A DNA stretch of 64,000 nt, taken from assembly GCA_027186245.1 (NCBI GenBank), contig CP114481.1, forward strand, positions 22,227,501 to 22,291,500. The letters are read 5' to 3'. The stretch is from Coriaria nepalensis. Lineage: Eukaryota; Streptophyta; Magnoliopsida; Cucurbitales; Coriariaceae. Position 1 is the first letter of the stretch. The number at the start of each line of letters is the position of its first letter. The translations under genes were made by a program, and so were the position numbers. The notes under the pieces were generated by a model. That model saw only the letters and a list, made by a program, of their open reading frames with translations. It had not been told where the DNA came from and did no database searches. Shown piece after piece: positions 10,232 through 23,151 of this stretch.

Positions 10232-11623
10232 ATCATTCTAAATTAATTCGAACGAATTCTATTTTCGCCCTTCAAACATTATTTTCTTACGTAACTTGCA
10301 ATTAATCTAATGAAGACAACAATGCATTATTTTAGCATTAAAAAGCATATCACTCAGTCTTTTCAATCCTTAAATTGTTTGAAGACACTTCAAACCAATA
10401 CTATTTTTGAATTTAGAACACGACTTTCATGCATAACTTGCACTTGATCTATTGAAGGAAACTATTCATTTTTTTAGCCTTAAAGTCATATTATTGCGTC
10501 TCTTTTGGTCATTAAATCTTTCTGAATCACTTCGAATGAAATTCGGCCTTTAAACATGACTTTCGTGCATAACTTGCAGTTGATCTATTGAAGGCAACAA
10601 TGCATTTGTTTAGCCTTAAAGTCATGTCACTGAATCTCTTCTAGTCATTAAATCATTCAAAATTAATTCGAACGAATTCTATTTTCGCCCTTGAAATATT
10701 ATGTTCTTACATAACTTGCAATTAATCTACTGAAGACAACAATGCATTATTTTAGCATTAAAAAGCATATCACTCAGTCTTTTCAATCATTAAATTGTTT
10801 GAAGGCACTTCGAACCAATACTATTTTTGAATTTAGAACACGACTTTCATGCATAACTTGCACTTGATCTATTGAAGGAAACTATTCATTTTTTTAGCCT
10901 TAAAGTCATATTGTTGCGTCTCTTTTAGTCATTAAATCTTTCTGAATCACTTCGAATGAAATTCGGCCTTTAAACATGACTTTCGTGCATAACTTGCAGT
11001 TGATCTATTGAAGGTAACAATGCATTTGTTTAGCCTTAAAGTCATGTCGCTGAGTCTCTTCTAGTCATTAAATCATTCTAAATTAATTCGAACGAATTCT
11101 ATTTTCGCCCTTCAAACATTATTTCCTTACATAACTTGCAATTAATCTACAGAAGACAACAATGCATTATTTTAGCATTAAAAAGCATATCACTCAGTCT
11201 TTTGAATCCTAAATTGTTTGAAGACACTTCAAACCAATTCTATTTTTGAAGTTAGAACATGACTTTCATGCATAACTTGCACTTGATCTATTGAAGGCAA
11301 CTATTCATTTTTTTAGCCATAAAGTCATATTATTGCGTCTCTTTTAGTCATTAAATCTTTCTGAATAACTTCGAATGAAATTCGGCCTTTAAACATTACT
11401 TTCGTGCATAACTTGCAGTTGATCTATTGAAGGCAACAATGCATTTGTTTTGCCATAAAGTCATGTCAATGAGGCTCTTCTAGTCATTAAATCATTCTAA
11501 ATTAATTCGAACGAATTCTATTTTCCCCCTTCAAATATTATTTTCTTACATAACTTGCAACTAATCTACTGAAGACAACAATGCATTATTTTTGCATTAA
11601 AAAGCATATCACTCAGTCTTTTC

Positions 11624-12614
11624 AATCAATAAACTGTTTGGAGGCACTTCGAACCAATTCTCTTTTTGAATTTAGAACACAACTTTCATGCATAACTTGC
11701 ACTTGATCTATTGAAGCCAACTATTCAGTTTTTTAGCCTTAAAGTCATATTATTGCGTCTCTTTTAGTCATTAAATCTTTCTAAATCACTTCCTTCGAAA
11801 TTCAGCCTTTAAACATGACTTTCGTATATAACTTGCAGTTGATCTATTGAAGGCAACAATGCATTTGTTTAGCCTTAAAGTCATGTCACTGAGTCTCTTC
11901 TAGTCATTAAATCATTCAAAATTAATTCGAACGAATTCTATTTTCGCCCTTCAAACATTATTTTCTTACATAACTTGCAATTAATCTACTGAAGACAACA
12001 ATGCATTACTTTAGCATTAAAAAGCATATCACTCAGTCTTTTCAATCATTAGATTGTTTGAAGGCACTTCGAACCAATTCTATTTTCGAATTTAGAACAC
12101 GACTTTCATGCATAACTTGCACTTGATCTATTGAAGGCAACAATGCATTTGTTTATTCTTAAAGTCATGTCACTGAGTCTGTTCTAGTCATTAAATCATT
12201 CTAAATTAATTCGAACGAATTCTAATTTCGCGCTTCAAACATTATTTTCTTACATAACTTGCAATTAATCTACTGAAGACAACAATGCATTATTTTAGCA
12301 TTAAAAAGCATATCACTCAGTCTTTTCAATAATTAAATTGTTTGAAGGCACTTCGAACTAATACTATTTTTGAATTTAGAACACGATTTTCACGCATAAC
12401 TTGCACTTGATCTATTGAAGGAAACTATTCAATTTTTTAGCCTTAAAATCATCTTATTGCGTTTCGTTTAGTCATTAAATCTTTCTGAATCACTTCGAAT
12501 GAAATTCGGCCTTTAAACATGACTTTCGTGCATAACATGCAGTTGATCTATTGAAGGCAAAAATGCATTTGTTTAGCCTTAAAGTCATGTCACTGAGTCT
12601 CTTCTAGTCATTAA
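11624..12614. repeat. Block duplication, copy 3 of 3
   Basis: Corresponds to 2645-3635 and 5028-6018. It differs by CAATTCTCTTTTTG and ATTCAGTTTTTTAG in the first B and by CAATAATTAAATTG in the last unit. Confidence 0.88.
11911..12194. repeat. Dimer variant A-B/C, 284 bp (third copy of the 2932 dimer)
   Basis: It matches the 5315 dimer at an offset of 6596 bp, including CATTAGATTG and TTTATTCTTAAAG. It lies inside the third copy of the 2645-3635 block. Confidence 0.9.
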
Positions 12615-14714
12615 ATCATTCTAAATTAATTCGAACGAATTCTATTTTCGCCCTTCAAACATTATTTTCTTACATAACTTGCAATTAATCTACTGAAGAC
12701 AACAATGCATTATTTTAGCATTAAAAAGCATATCACTCAGTCTTCTCAATCATTAAATTGTTTGAAGACACTACAAACCAATTCTATTTTTGAATTTAGA
12801 ACACGACTTTATGCATTACTTGAACTTGAACTATTAGAGGCAACTATTCATTTTTTTAAGCATTAAAGTCATATTATTGCGTCTCTTTTAGTCATTAAAT
12901 CTTTCTAATTCACTTCGAACGAAATTCGGCCTTTAAACATGACTTTCGTGCATAACTTGCAGTTGATCTATTGAAGGCAACAGTGCATTTGTTTAGCCTT
13001 AAAGTCCTGTCACTGAGTCTCTTTTAGTCATTAAATCATTCTAAATTAATTCGAACGAATTCTATTTTCGCGCTTCAAATATTATTTTCTTACATAACTT
13101 GCAATTAATCTACTGAAGACAACAATGCATTATTTTAGCATTAAAAAGCATATCACTCAGTCTTTTCAATCATTAAATTGTTTGAAGGCGCTTCGAACTA
13201 ATACTATTTTTGAAGTTAGAACACGACTTTCATGCATAACTTGCACTTGATCGATTGAAGGGAACTATTCATTATTTTAGCCTTAAAGTCATATTATTGC
13301 GTCTCTTTTAGTCATTAAATCTTTCTGAATAACTTCGAATGAAATTCGGCCTTTAAACATGACTTTCGTGCATAACTTGCAGTTGATCTATTGAAGGCAA
13401 CAATGCATTTGTTTTGCCATAAAGTCATGTCACTGAGTCACTTCTAGTCATTAAATCATTCTAAATTAATTCGAACGAATTCTATTTTCACCCTTCAAAC
13501 ATTATTTTCTTACATAACTTGCAATTAATCTACTGAAGACAACAATGCATTATTTTAGCATTAAAAAGCATATCACTCAGTCTTTTCAATAATTAAATTG
13601 TTTGAAGACACTTCAAACCAATTCTATTTTTGAATTTAGAACACGACTTTCATGCATAACTTGCACTTGATCTATTGAAGGAAACTATTCATTTTTTTAG
13701 CCTTAAAGTCATATTATTGCGTCTCTTTTGGTCATTAAATCTTTCTGAATCACTTCGAATGAAATTCGGCCTTTAAACATGACTTTCGTGCATAACTTGC
13801 AGTTGATCTATTGAAGGCAACAGTGCATTTGTTTAGCCTTAAAGTCCTGTCACTGAGTCTCTTTTAGTCATTAAATCATTCTAAATTAATTCGAACGAAT
13901 TCTATTTTCGCGCTTCAAATATTATTTTCTTACATAACTTGCAATTAATCTACTGAAGACAACAATGCATTATTTTAGCATTAAAAAGCATATCACTCAG
14001 TCTTTTCAATCATTAAATTGTTTGAAGGCGCTTCGAACTAATACTATTTTTGAATTTAGAACACGACTTTCATGCATAACTTGCACTTGATCGATTGAGG
14101 GGAACTATTCATTATTTTAGCCTTAAAGTCATATTATTGCGTCTCTTTTAGTCATTAAATCTTTCTGAATAACTTCGAATGAAATTCGGCCTTTAAACAT
14201 GACTTTCGTGCATAACTTGCAGTTGATCTATTGAAGGCAACAATGCATTTGTTTTGCCATAAAGTCATGTCACTGAGTCTCTTCTAGTCATTAAATCATT
14301 CTAAATTAATTCGAACGAATTCTATTTTCGCCCTTCAAACATTATTTTCTTACATAACTTGCAATTAATCTACTGAAGACAACAATGCATTATTTTAGCA
14401 TTAAAAAGCATATCACTCAGTCTTTTCAATCAATAAATTGTTTGAAGACACTTCAAACCAATACTATTTTTGAATTTAGAACACGACTTTCATGCATAAC
14501 TTGCACTTGATCTATTGAAGGAAACTATTCATTTTTTTAGCCTTAAAGTCATATTATTGCGTCTCTTTGAGTCATTAAATCTTTCTGAATCACTTCGAAT
14601 GAAATTCGGCCTTTAAACATGACTTTCGTGCATAAGTTGCAGTTGATCTATTGAAGGTAACAATGCATTTGTTTAGCCTTAAAGTCATGTCACTGAGTCT
14701 ATTCTAGTCATTAA

Positions 14715-14998
14715 ATCATTCTAAATTAATTCGAACGAATTCTATTTTCGCCCTTCAAACATTATTTTCTTACATTACTTGCAATTAATCTACTGAAGAC
14801 AACAATCCATTATTTTAGCACTAAAAAGCATATCACTCAGTCTTTTCAATCATTAAATTGTTTGAAGGCACTTCGAACCAATTCTATTTTTGAATTTAGA
14901 ACACGACTTTCATGCATAACTTGCAGTTGATCTATTGAAGGCAACAATGCATTTGTTTAGCCTTAAAGTCGTGTCACTGAGTCTGTTCTAGTCATTAA
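14715..14998. repeat. Dimer variant A-B/C, early-junction type, 284 bp
   Basis: It matches the 9948 dimer at offset 4767 (CAATCCATT, GCACTAAAAAGC, CTTGCAGTTG). Private changes are CATTACTTGC and AAGTCGTGTC. Confidence 0.9.
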
Positions 14999-16258
14999 AT
15001 CATTCTAAATTAATTCGAACGAATTCTATTTTCGCCCTTTAAACATTATTTTCTTACGTAACTTGCAATTAATCTAATGAAGACAACAATGCATTATTTT
15101 AGCATTAACAAGCATATCACTCAGTGTTTTCAATCATTAAATTGTTTGAAGGCACTTCGAACTAATACTATTTTTGAATTTAGAACACGACTTTCATGCA
15201 TAACTTGCACTTGATCTATTGAATGAAACTATTCATTTTTTTAGCCTTAAAGTCATATTATTGCGTCTCTTTTGGTCATTAAATCTTTCTGAATCACTTC
15301 GAATGAAATTCGGCCTTTAAACATGACTTTCGTGCATAACTTGCAGTTGATCTATTGAAGGCAACAATGCATTTGTTTAGCCTTAAAGTCATGTCACTGA
15401 ATCTCTTCTAGTCATTAAATCATTCAAAATTAATTCGAACGAATTCTATTTTCGCCCTTCAAATATTATGGTCTTACATAACTTGCAATTAATCTACTGA
15501 AGACAACAATGCATTATTTTAGCATTAAAAAGCATATCACTCAGTCTTTTCAATCATTAAATTGTTTGAAGACACTACAAACCAATTCTATTTTTGAATT
15601 TAGAACACGACTTTATGCATAACTTGAACTTGAACTATTAGAGGCAACTATTCATTTTTTTTAGCCTTAAAGTCATATTATTGCGTCTCTTTTAGTCATT
15701 AAATCTTTCTGAATAACTTCGAATGAAATTCGGCCTTTAAACATGACTTTCGTGCATAACTTGCAGTTGATCTATTGAAGGCAACAATGCATTTGTTTTG
15801 CCATAAAGTCATGTCACTGAGTCTCTTCTAGTCATTAAATCATTCTAAATTAATTCGAACGAATTCTATTTTCGCCCTTCAAACATTATTTTCTTACATA
15901 ACTTGCAATTAATTTACTGAAGACAACAATGCATTATTTTAGCATTAAAAAGCATATCACTCAGTCTTTTCAATAATTAAATTGTTTGAAGACACTTCAA
16001 ACCAATTCTATTTTTGAATTTAGAACACGACTTTCATGCATAACTTGCACTTGATCTATTGAAGGAAACTATTCATTTTTTTAGCCTTAAAGTCATATTA
16101 TTGCGTCTCTTTTAGTCATTAAATCTTTCTGAATCACTTCAAATGAAATTCGGCCTTTAAACATGACTTTCGTGCATAACTTGCAGTTGATCTATTGAAG
16201 GTAACATTGCATTTGTTTAGCCTTAAAGTCATGTCACTGAGTCTGTTCTAGTCATTAA

Positions 16259-17098
16259 ATCATTCTAAATTAATTCGAACGAATTCTATTTTCGCCCTTC
16301 AAACATTATTTTCTTACGCAACTTGCAATTAATCTACTGAAGACAACAATGCATTATTTTAGCATTAAAAAGCATGTCACTCAGTCTTTTCAATCATTAA
16401 ATTGTTTGAAGGCACTTCGAACCAATTCTATTTTTGAATTTAGAACACGACTTTCACGCATAACTTGCACTTGATCTATTGAAGGCAACTATTCATTTTT
16501 TTGGCCTTAAAGTCATATTATTGCGTCTCTTTTAGTCATTAAATCTTTCTGAATCACTTTGAATGAAATTCGGCCTTTAAACATGACTTTCGTACATAAC
16601 TTGCAGTTGATCTATTGAAGGTAACAATGCATTTGTTTAGCCTTAAAGTCATGTCAATGAGTCCCTTCCAGTCATTAAATCATTCTGAATTAATTCGAAC
16701 GAATTCTATTTTCGTCCTTCAAATATTATTTTCTTACATAACTTGCAATTAATCTACTTAAGACAACAATGCATTATTTTTGCATTAAAAAGCATATCAC
16801 TCAGTCTTTTCAATCATTAAATTGTTTGGAGGCACTGCGAACTAATTCTATTTTTGAATTTAGAACACGACTTTTATGCATAACTTGCACTTGATCTATT
16901 GAAGCCAACTATTCATTTTTTTAGCCTTAAAGTCATATTATTGCGTCTCTTTTAGTCATTAAATCTTTCTAAATCACTTCCTTCGAAATTCGGCCTTTAA
17001 ACATGACTTTCGTATATAACTTGCAGTTGATCTATTGAAGGCAACAATGCATTTGTTTAGCCTTAAAGTCATGTCACTGAGTCTCTTCGAGTCATTAA
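16259..17098. repeat. Two-unit block, copy at 18233-19072 (offset 1974)
   Basis: Shared marks are CTTACGCAACTTG in the first A, TTTTCGTCCTTCAAATATT in the second A, and GGAGGCACTGCGAAC in the second B. The C ends of the second units differ (CTTCCTTCGAAATTC versus CTTCGAATGAAATTC). Confidence 0.8.
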
Positions 17099-17517
17099 AT
17101 CTGTCAAAATTAATTCGAACGAATTCTATTTCCGCCCTTCAAACATTATTTTCTTACATAACTTGCAATTAATCTACTGAAGACAACAATGCATTATTTT
17201 AGCATTAAAAAGCATATCACTCAATCTTTTCAATCTTAAATTCTTTGAAGACACTTCAAACCAATTCTATTTTTGATTTTAGAACACGACTTTCATGCAT
17301 AACTTGCACTTGATCTATTGAAGGCAACTATGCATTTTTTTAGCCTTAAAGTCATATTTTTGCGTCTCTTTTAGTTAGTAAATCATTCTAAATCACTTCG
17401 AACGAAATTCGGCCTTTAAACATGACTTTCGTGCATAACTTGCAGTTGATCTATTGAAGGCAACAATGCATTTGTTTAGCCTTAAAGTCATGTCACTGAG
17501 TGTGTTCTAGTCATTAA

Positions 17518-17812
17518 ATCATTCAAAATTATTTCGAACGAATTCTATTTTCGCCCTTCAAATATTATTTTCTTACATAACTTGCAATTAATCTACTGAA
17601 GACAACAATGCATTATTTTAGCATTATTTTAGCATTAAAAAGCATATCACTCAGTCTTTTCAATCATTAAATTGTTTGAAAGCACTTGGAACCAATTCTA
17701 TTTTTGAATTTAGAACACGACTTTAATGCATAACTTGCACTTGATCTATTGAAGGCAACAATGCATTTGTTTAGCCTTAAAGTCATGTCACTGAGTCTCT
17801 TCTAGTCATTAA
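17518..17812. repeat. Dimer variant A-B/C, 295 bp
   Basis: A 284-bp dimer lengthened by an 11-bp tandem duplication in monomer A. The B/C switch is in the GATCTATTGAAGGCAAC segment. Monomer A has ATTATTTCG for ATTAATTCG, and the hybrid carries GAAAGCACTTGG and CTTTAATGC. Confidence 0.9.
17611..17632. repeat. 11-bp tandem duplication
   Basis: CATTATTTTAG is present twice in direct succession (17611-17621 and 17622-17632) before CATTAAAAAGC. Each half is the normal monomer A text. It is a replication-slippage type event unique to this unit among those read. Confidence 0.93.
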
Positions 17813-20331
17813 ATCATTGTAAATCAATTCGAACGAATTCTATTTTCGCCCTTCAAACATTATTTTCTTACATAACTTGCAATTAATCTACTGAAGACAA
17901 CAATGCATTATTTTAGCATTAAAAAGCATATCACTCAGTCTTTTCAATCATTAAATTGTTTGAAGGCACATCGAACTAATACTATTTTTGAATTTAGAAC
18001 ACGACTTTCGTGCATAACTTGCACTTGATCTATTGAAGGAAACTATTCATTTTTTTAGCCTTAAAGTCATATTATTGCGTCTCTTTTGGTCATTAAATCT
18101 TTCTGAATCACTTCGAATGAAATTCGGCCTTTAAACATGACTTTCGTGCATAACTTGCAGTTGATCTATTGAAGGCAACAGTGCATTTGTTTTGCCATAA
18201 AGTCATGGCACTGAGTCTCTTCCAGTCATTAAATCATTCTAAATTAATTCGAACGAATTCTATTTTCGCCCTTCAAACTTTATTTTCTTACGCAACTTGC
18301 AATTAATCTACTGAAGACAACAATGCATTATTTTAGCATTAAAAAGCATATCACTCAGTCTTTTCAATCATTAAATTGTTTGAAGGCACTTCGAACCAAT
18401 TCTATTTTTGAATTTAGAACACGACTTTCATGCATAACTTGCACTTGATCTATTGAAGGCAACTATTCATTTTTTTAGCCTTAAAGTCATATTATTGCGT
18501 CTCTTTTAGTCATTAAATCTTTCTGAATCACTTCGAATGAAATTCGGCCTCTAAACATGACTTTCGTACATCACTTGCAGTTGATCTATTGAAGGTAACA
18601 ATGCATTTGTTTAGCCTTAAAGTCATGTCAATGAGTCTCTTCCAGTCATTAAATCATTCTAAATTAATTCGAATGAATTCTATTTTCGTCCTTCAAATAT
18701 TATTTTCATACATAACTCGCAATTAATCTACTGAAGACAACAATGCATTATTTTAGCATTAAAAAGCATATCACTCAGTCTTTTCAATCATTAAATTGTT
18801 TGGAGGCACTGCGAACCAATTCTATTTTTGAATTTAGAACACGACTTTCATGCATAACTTGCACTTGATCTACTGAAGCCAACTATTCATTTTTTTAGCC
18901 TTAAAGACTTATTATTGCGTCTCTTTTAGTCATTAAATCTTTCTGAATCACTTCGAATGAAATTCGGCCTTTAAACATGACTTTTGTGCATAACTTGCAG
19001 TTGATCGATTGAAGGTAACAATGCATTTGTTTAGCCTTAAAGTCATGTCACTGAGTCTGTTCTAGTCATTAAATCATTCTTAATTAATTCGAACGAATTC
19101 TATTTTCGTCCTTCAAATATTATTTTCTTACATAACTTGCAATTAATCTACTGAAGACAACAACGAATTATTTTTGCATTAAAAAGCATATCACTCAGTC
19201 TTTTCAATCATTAAATTGTTTGGAGGCACTTCGAACCAATTCTATTTTTGAATTTAGAACACGACTTTCATGCATAACTTGCACTTGATCTATTGAAGCC
19301 AACTATTCATTTTTTTAGGCTGAAAGTCATATTATTGCGTCTCTTTTAGTCATTAAATCTTTCTAACTCACTTCCTTCGAAATTCGGCCTTTAAACATGA
19401 CTTTCGTATATAACTTGCAGTTGATATATTGAAGGCAACAATGCATTCGTTAGCCTTAAAGTCATGTCACTGAGTCTCTCCTAGTCATTAAATCATTCAA
19501 AATTAATTCGAACGAATTCTATTTTCGCCCTTCAAACATTATTTTCTTACATAACTTGCAATTAATCTACTGAAGACAACAATGCATTATGTTAGCATTA
19601 AAAAGCATATCACTCAGTCTTTTCAATCATTAAATTGTTTGAAGGCACTTCGAACTAATACTATTTTTGAATTTAGAACACGACTTTCATGCATAACTTG
19701 CACTTGATCTATTGAAGGCAACTATTCATTTTTTTAGCCTTAAAGTCATATTATTGCGTCTCTTTTGGTCATTAAATCTTTCTGAATCACTTCGAATGAA
19801 ATTCAGCCTTTAAACATGACTTTCGTGCATAACTTGCAGTTGATCTATTGAAGGCAACAATGCATTTGTTTAGCCTTAAAGTCATGTCACTGAGTCTCTT
19901 CTAGTCATTAAATCATTCCAAATTAATTCGAACGAATTCTATTCTCGCCCTTCAAACATTATTTTCTTACATAACTTCCAATTAATCTATCGAAGACAAC
20001 AATGCATTATTTTAGCATTAAAAAGCATATCATTCAGTATTTTCAATCATTAAATTGTTTGAAGGCACTTCGGACCAATACTATTTTTGAATTTAGAACA
20101 CGACTTTCATGCATAACTTGCACTTCATCTATTGAAGGCAACTATTCATTTTTCTAGCCTTAAAGTCATATTATTGTGTCTCTTTTTGTCATTAAATCTT
20201 TCTGAATCACTTCGAATGAAATTCAGCCTTTAAACATGACTTTCGTGCATAACTTGCAGTTGATCTATTGAAGGCAACAATGCATTTGTTTAGCCTTAAA
20301 GTCATGTCACTGGGTCTGTTATAGTCATTAA

Positions 20332-20615
20332 ATCATTCAAAATTAATTCGAACGAATTCTATTTTCGCCCTTCAAACATTATTTTTTTACGTAACTTGCA
20401 ATTAATCTACTGAAGACAACAATGCATTATTTTAGCATTAAAAAACATATCACTCAGTCTTTTCAATCATTAAATTGTTTGATGGAACTTCGAACCAATT
20501 CTATTTTTGAATTTAGAACACGACTTTCATGCATAACTTGCACTTGATCCATTGAAGGCAACAATGCATTTGTTTAGCCTTAAAGTCATGTCACCGAGTC
20601 TCTTCAAGTCATTAA
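20332..20615. repeat. Dimer variant A-B/C, 284 bp
   Basis: B head with GATGGAACTTCG, then GATCCATTGAAGGCAACAATG into C, which ends CACCGAGTCTCTTCAAG. It is repeated at 21881 with the same marks (offset 1549). Confidence 0.9.
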
Positions 20616-21176
20616 ATCATTCTAAATTAATTCGAACGAATTCTATTTTCGCCCTTCAAACATTATTTTCTTACATAACTTGCAATTAATCTACTGAAGA
20701 CAACAATGCATTATTTTAGCATTAAAAAGCATATCACTCAGCCTTCAATCATTAAATTGTTTGAACGCACTTCAGACCAATACTATTTTTTAATTTAGAA
20801 CACGACTTTCATGCATAACTTGCACTTGAGCTATTGAAGCCAACTATTCATTTTTTTTAGCCTTAAAGTCATATTATTGCGTTACTTTTAGTCATTAAAT
20901 CTTTCTAAATCACTTCGAACGAAATTCGGCCTTTAAACATGACTTTCGTGCATAACTTGCAGGTCATATATTGAAGGCAACAATGCATTATTTTAGCATT
21001 AAAAAACATATCACTCAGTCTTTTCAATCATTAAATTGTTTGAAGGAACTTCGAACCAATTCTATTTTTGAATTTAGAACACGACTTTCATGCATAACTT
21101 GCACTTGATCCATTGAAGGCAACAATGCATTTGTTTAGCCTTAAAGTCATGTCACTGAGTCTGTTCAAGTCATTAA
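20616..21176. repeat. Double-hybrid tetramer A-B-C/A-B/C, 561 bp
   Basis: Monomer A has a 2-base loss (CAGCCTTCAATC), B has one extra T, and C starts normally (CAGGTCATATATTG) but becomes A at CAACAATGCATTATTTTAG; a B/C hybrid follows. The matching interval of the neighbouring duplicate (22165-22867) holds the intact C and A and is 142 bp longer. The hybrid is thus a deletion between the shared CAACAATGCATT of C and A, after the 1.5-kb duplication or in the other copy's lineage. Confidence 0.88.
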
Positions 21177-21460
21177 ATCATTCTAAATTAATTCGAACGA
21201 ATTCTATTTTCGCCCATCAAACATTATTTTTTTACATAACTTGCAATTAATCTACTGAAGACAACAATGCATTATTTTAGCATTAAAAATAATATCACTT
21301 AGTCTTTTCAATCATTAAATTGTTTCAAGGAACTTCGAACTAATACTATTTTTGAATTTAGAACACGACTTTCATGCATAACTTGCACTTGATCTATTGA
21401 AGGCAACTATTCATTTGTTTAGCCTTAAAGTCATGTCACTGTGTCTGTTCTACTCATTTA
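21177..21460. repeat. Dimer variant A-B/C, late-junction type, 284 bp
   Basis: B text extends through CAACTATTCATTT before the C-type GTTTAGCC and CATGTCACTG, so the switch is later than in other dimers. Marks are AAAAATAATATCAC in A, GTTTCAAGGAAC in B and TACTCATTTAATC at the end. The copy is at 22868. Confidence 0.9.
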
Positions 21461-21880
21461 ATCATTCCAAATTAATTCGAACGAATTCTATTTTCGCCCT
21501 TCAAACATTATTTTCTCACATAACTTGCAATTAATTTACTGAAGACAACAATGCATCATTTTAGCATTAAAAAGCATATCACTCAGTCTTTTCTCTCATT
21601 AAATTGTTTGAAGCCACTTCGAACTAATACTATTTTTGAATTTAGAACATGACTTTCATGCATAACTTGCACTTGATCTATTGAAGGCAACTATTCATTT
21701 TTTTAGCCTTAAAGTCATATTATTGCATCTCTTTTAGTCATTAAATCCTTCTGAATCACTTCGAATAAAAATCGGCCTTTAAACATGACTTTCGTGCATA
21801 ACTTGCAGTTGATCTATTGAAGGCAACAATGCATTTGTTTAGCCTTAAAGTCATGTCACTGAGTGTGTTCTAGTCATTAA

Positions 21881-22164
21881 ATCATTCAAAAATAATTCGA
21901 ACGAATTCTATTTTCGCCCTTCAAACATTATTTTCTTACATAACTTGCAATTAATCTACTGAAGAGAACAATGCATTATTTTAGCATTAAAAAACATATC
22001 ACTCAGTCTTTTCAATCATTAAATTGTTTGATGGAACTTCGAACCAATTCTATTTTTGAATTTAGAACACAACTTTCATGCATAACTTGCACTTGATCCA
22101 TTGAAGGCAACAATGCATTTGTTTAGCCTTAAAGTCATGTCACCGAGTCTCTTCAAGTCATTAA
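21881..22164. repeat. Dimer variant A-B/C, 284 bp (copy of the 20332 dimer)
   Basis: Same GATGGAACTTCG and CACCGAGTCTCTTCAAG marks at offset 1549; it differs by CAAAAATAATTCG at the head and GAAGAGAACAATG. Confidence 0.9.
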
Positions 22165-22583
22165 ATCATTCTAAATTAATTCGAACGAATTCTATTTTCG
22201 CCCTTCAAACATTATTTTCTTACATAACTTGCAATTAATCTACTGAAGACAACAATGCATTATTTTAGCATTAAAAAGCATATCACTCAGCCTTCAATCA
22301 TTAAATTGTTTGAACGCACTTCAGACCAATACTATTTTTTAATTTAGAACACGACTTTCATGCATAACTTGCACTTGAGCTATTGAAGCCAACTATTCAT
22401 TTTTTTTAGCCTTAAAGTCATATTATTGCGTTACTTTTAGTCATTAAATCTTTCTAAATCACTTCGAACGAAATTCGGCCTTTAGACATGACTTTCGTGC
22501 ATAACTTGCAGGTCATATATTGAAGGCAACAATGCATTTGTTTAGCCTTAAAGTCATGTCACTGAGTCTGTTCTAGTCATTAA

Positions 22584-22867
22584 ATCATTCGAAATTAATT
22601 CGAACGAATTCTATTTTCGCCCTTCAAACATTATTTTCTTACATAACTTGCAATTAATCTACTGAAGACAACAATGCATTATTTTAGCATTAAAAAACAT
22701 ATCACTCAGTCTTTTCAATCATTAAATTGTTTGAAGGAACTTCGAACCAATTCTATTTTTGAATTTAGAACACGACTTTCATGCATAACTTGCACTTGAT
22801 CCATTGAAGGCCACAATGCATTTGTTTAGCCTTAAAGTCATGTCACTGAGTCTGTTCAAGTCATTAA
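22584..22867. repeat. Dimer variant A-B/C, 284 bp
   Basis: Marks are CATTCGAAATTAATTCG, GAAGGAACTTCG, GATCCATTGAAGGCCAC and TCATTAAACC. Its B/C half corresponds to the last hybrid of the 20616 tetramer, which lost the intervening C tail and A head. Confidence 0.9.
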
Positions 22868-23151
22868 ACCATTCTAAATTAATTCGAACGAATTCTATTT
22901 TCGCCCATCAAACATTATTTTCTTACATAACTTGCAATTAATCTACTGAAGACAACAATGCATTATTTTAGCATTAAAAATAATATCACTCAGTCTTTTC
23001 AATCATTAAATTGTTTCAAGGAACTTCGAACTAATACTATTTTTGAATTTAGAACACGACTTTCATGCATAACTTGCACTTGATCTATTGAAGGCAACTA
23101 TTCATTTGTTTAGCCATAAAGTCATGTCACTGTGTCTGTTCTAGTCATTTA
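22868..23151. repeat. Dimer variant A-B/C, late-junction type, 284 bp (copy of the 21177 dimer)
   Basis: It carries the same late switch (CTATTCATTTGTTTAG) and AAAAATAATATCAC. It is the second of two dimers in direct succession (22584 and 22868). Confidence 0.9.

Larger units (their letters stand above)
20332..21880. repeat. Tandem block duplication, copy 1 (copy 2 at 21881-23571)
   Basis: Unit order is dimer, tetramer, dimer, trimer, matched by dimer, trimer, dimer, dimer, trimer in copy 2. The offset is 1549 bp before, and 1691 bp after, the C/A hybrid at about 20980, so copy 1 is 142 bp shorter. Shared marks include GATGGAACTTCG, CAGCCTTCAATC, AAAAATAATATC and TCTCTCATTAAATTG. Confidence 0.88.
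2932..23151. repeat. Array segment II: trimers mixed with 14 dimers and 2 tetramers
   Basis: This is the most length-heterogeneous part of the window. Dimers begin at 2932, 5315, 7700, 8404, 9244, 9948, 11911, 14715, 17518, 20332, 21177, 21881, 22584 and 22868; tetramers at 8688 and 20616. The remaining spacings are 419-421 bp. Many units recur at fixed offsets (2383, 6596, 1544, 4767, 5755, 1974, 1549), indicating repeated block duplication. Confidence 0.88.
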
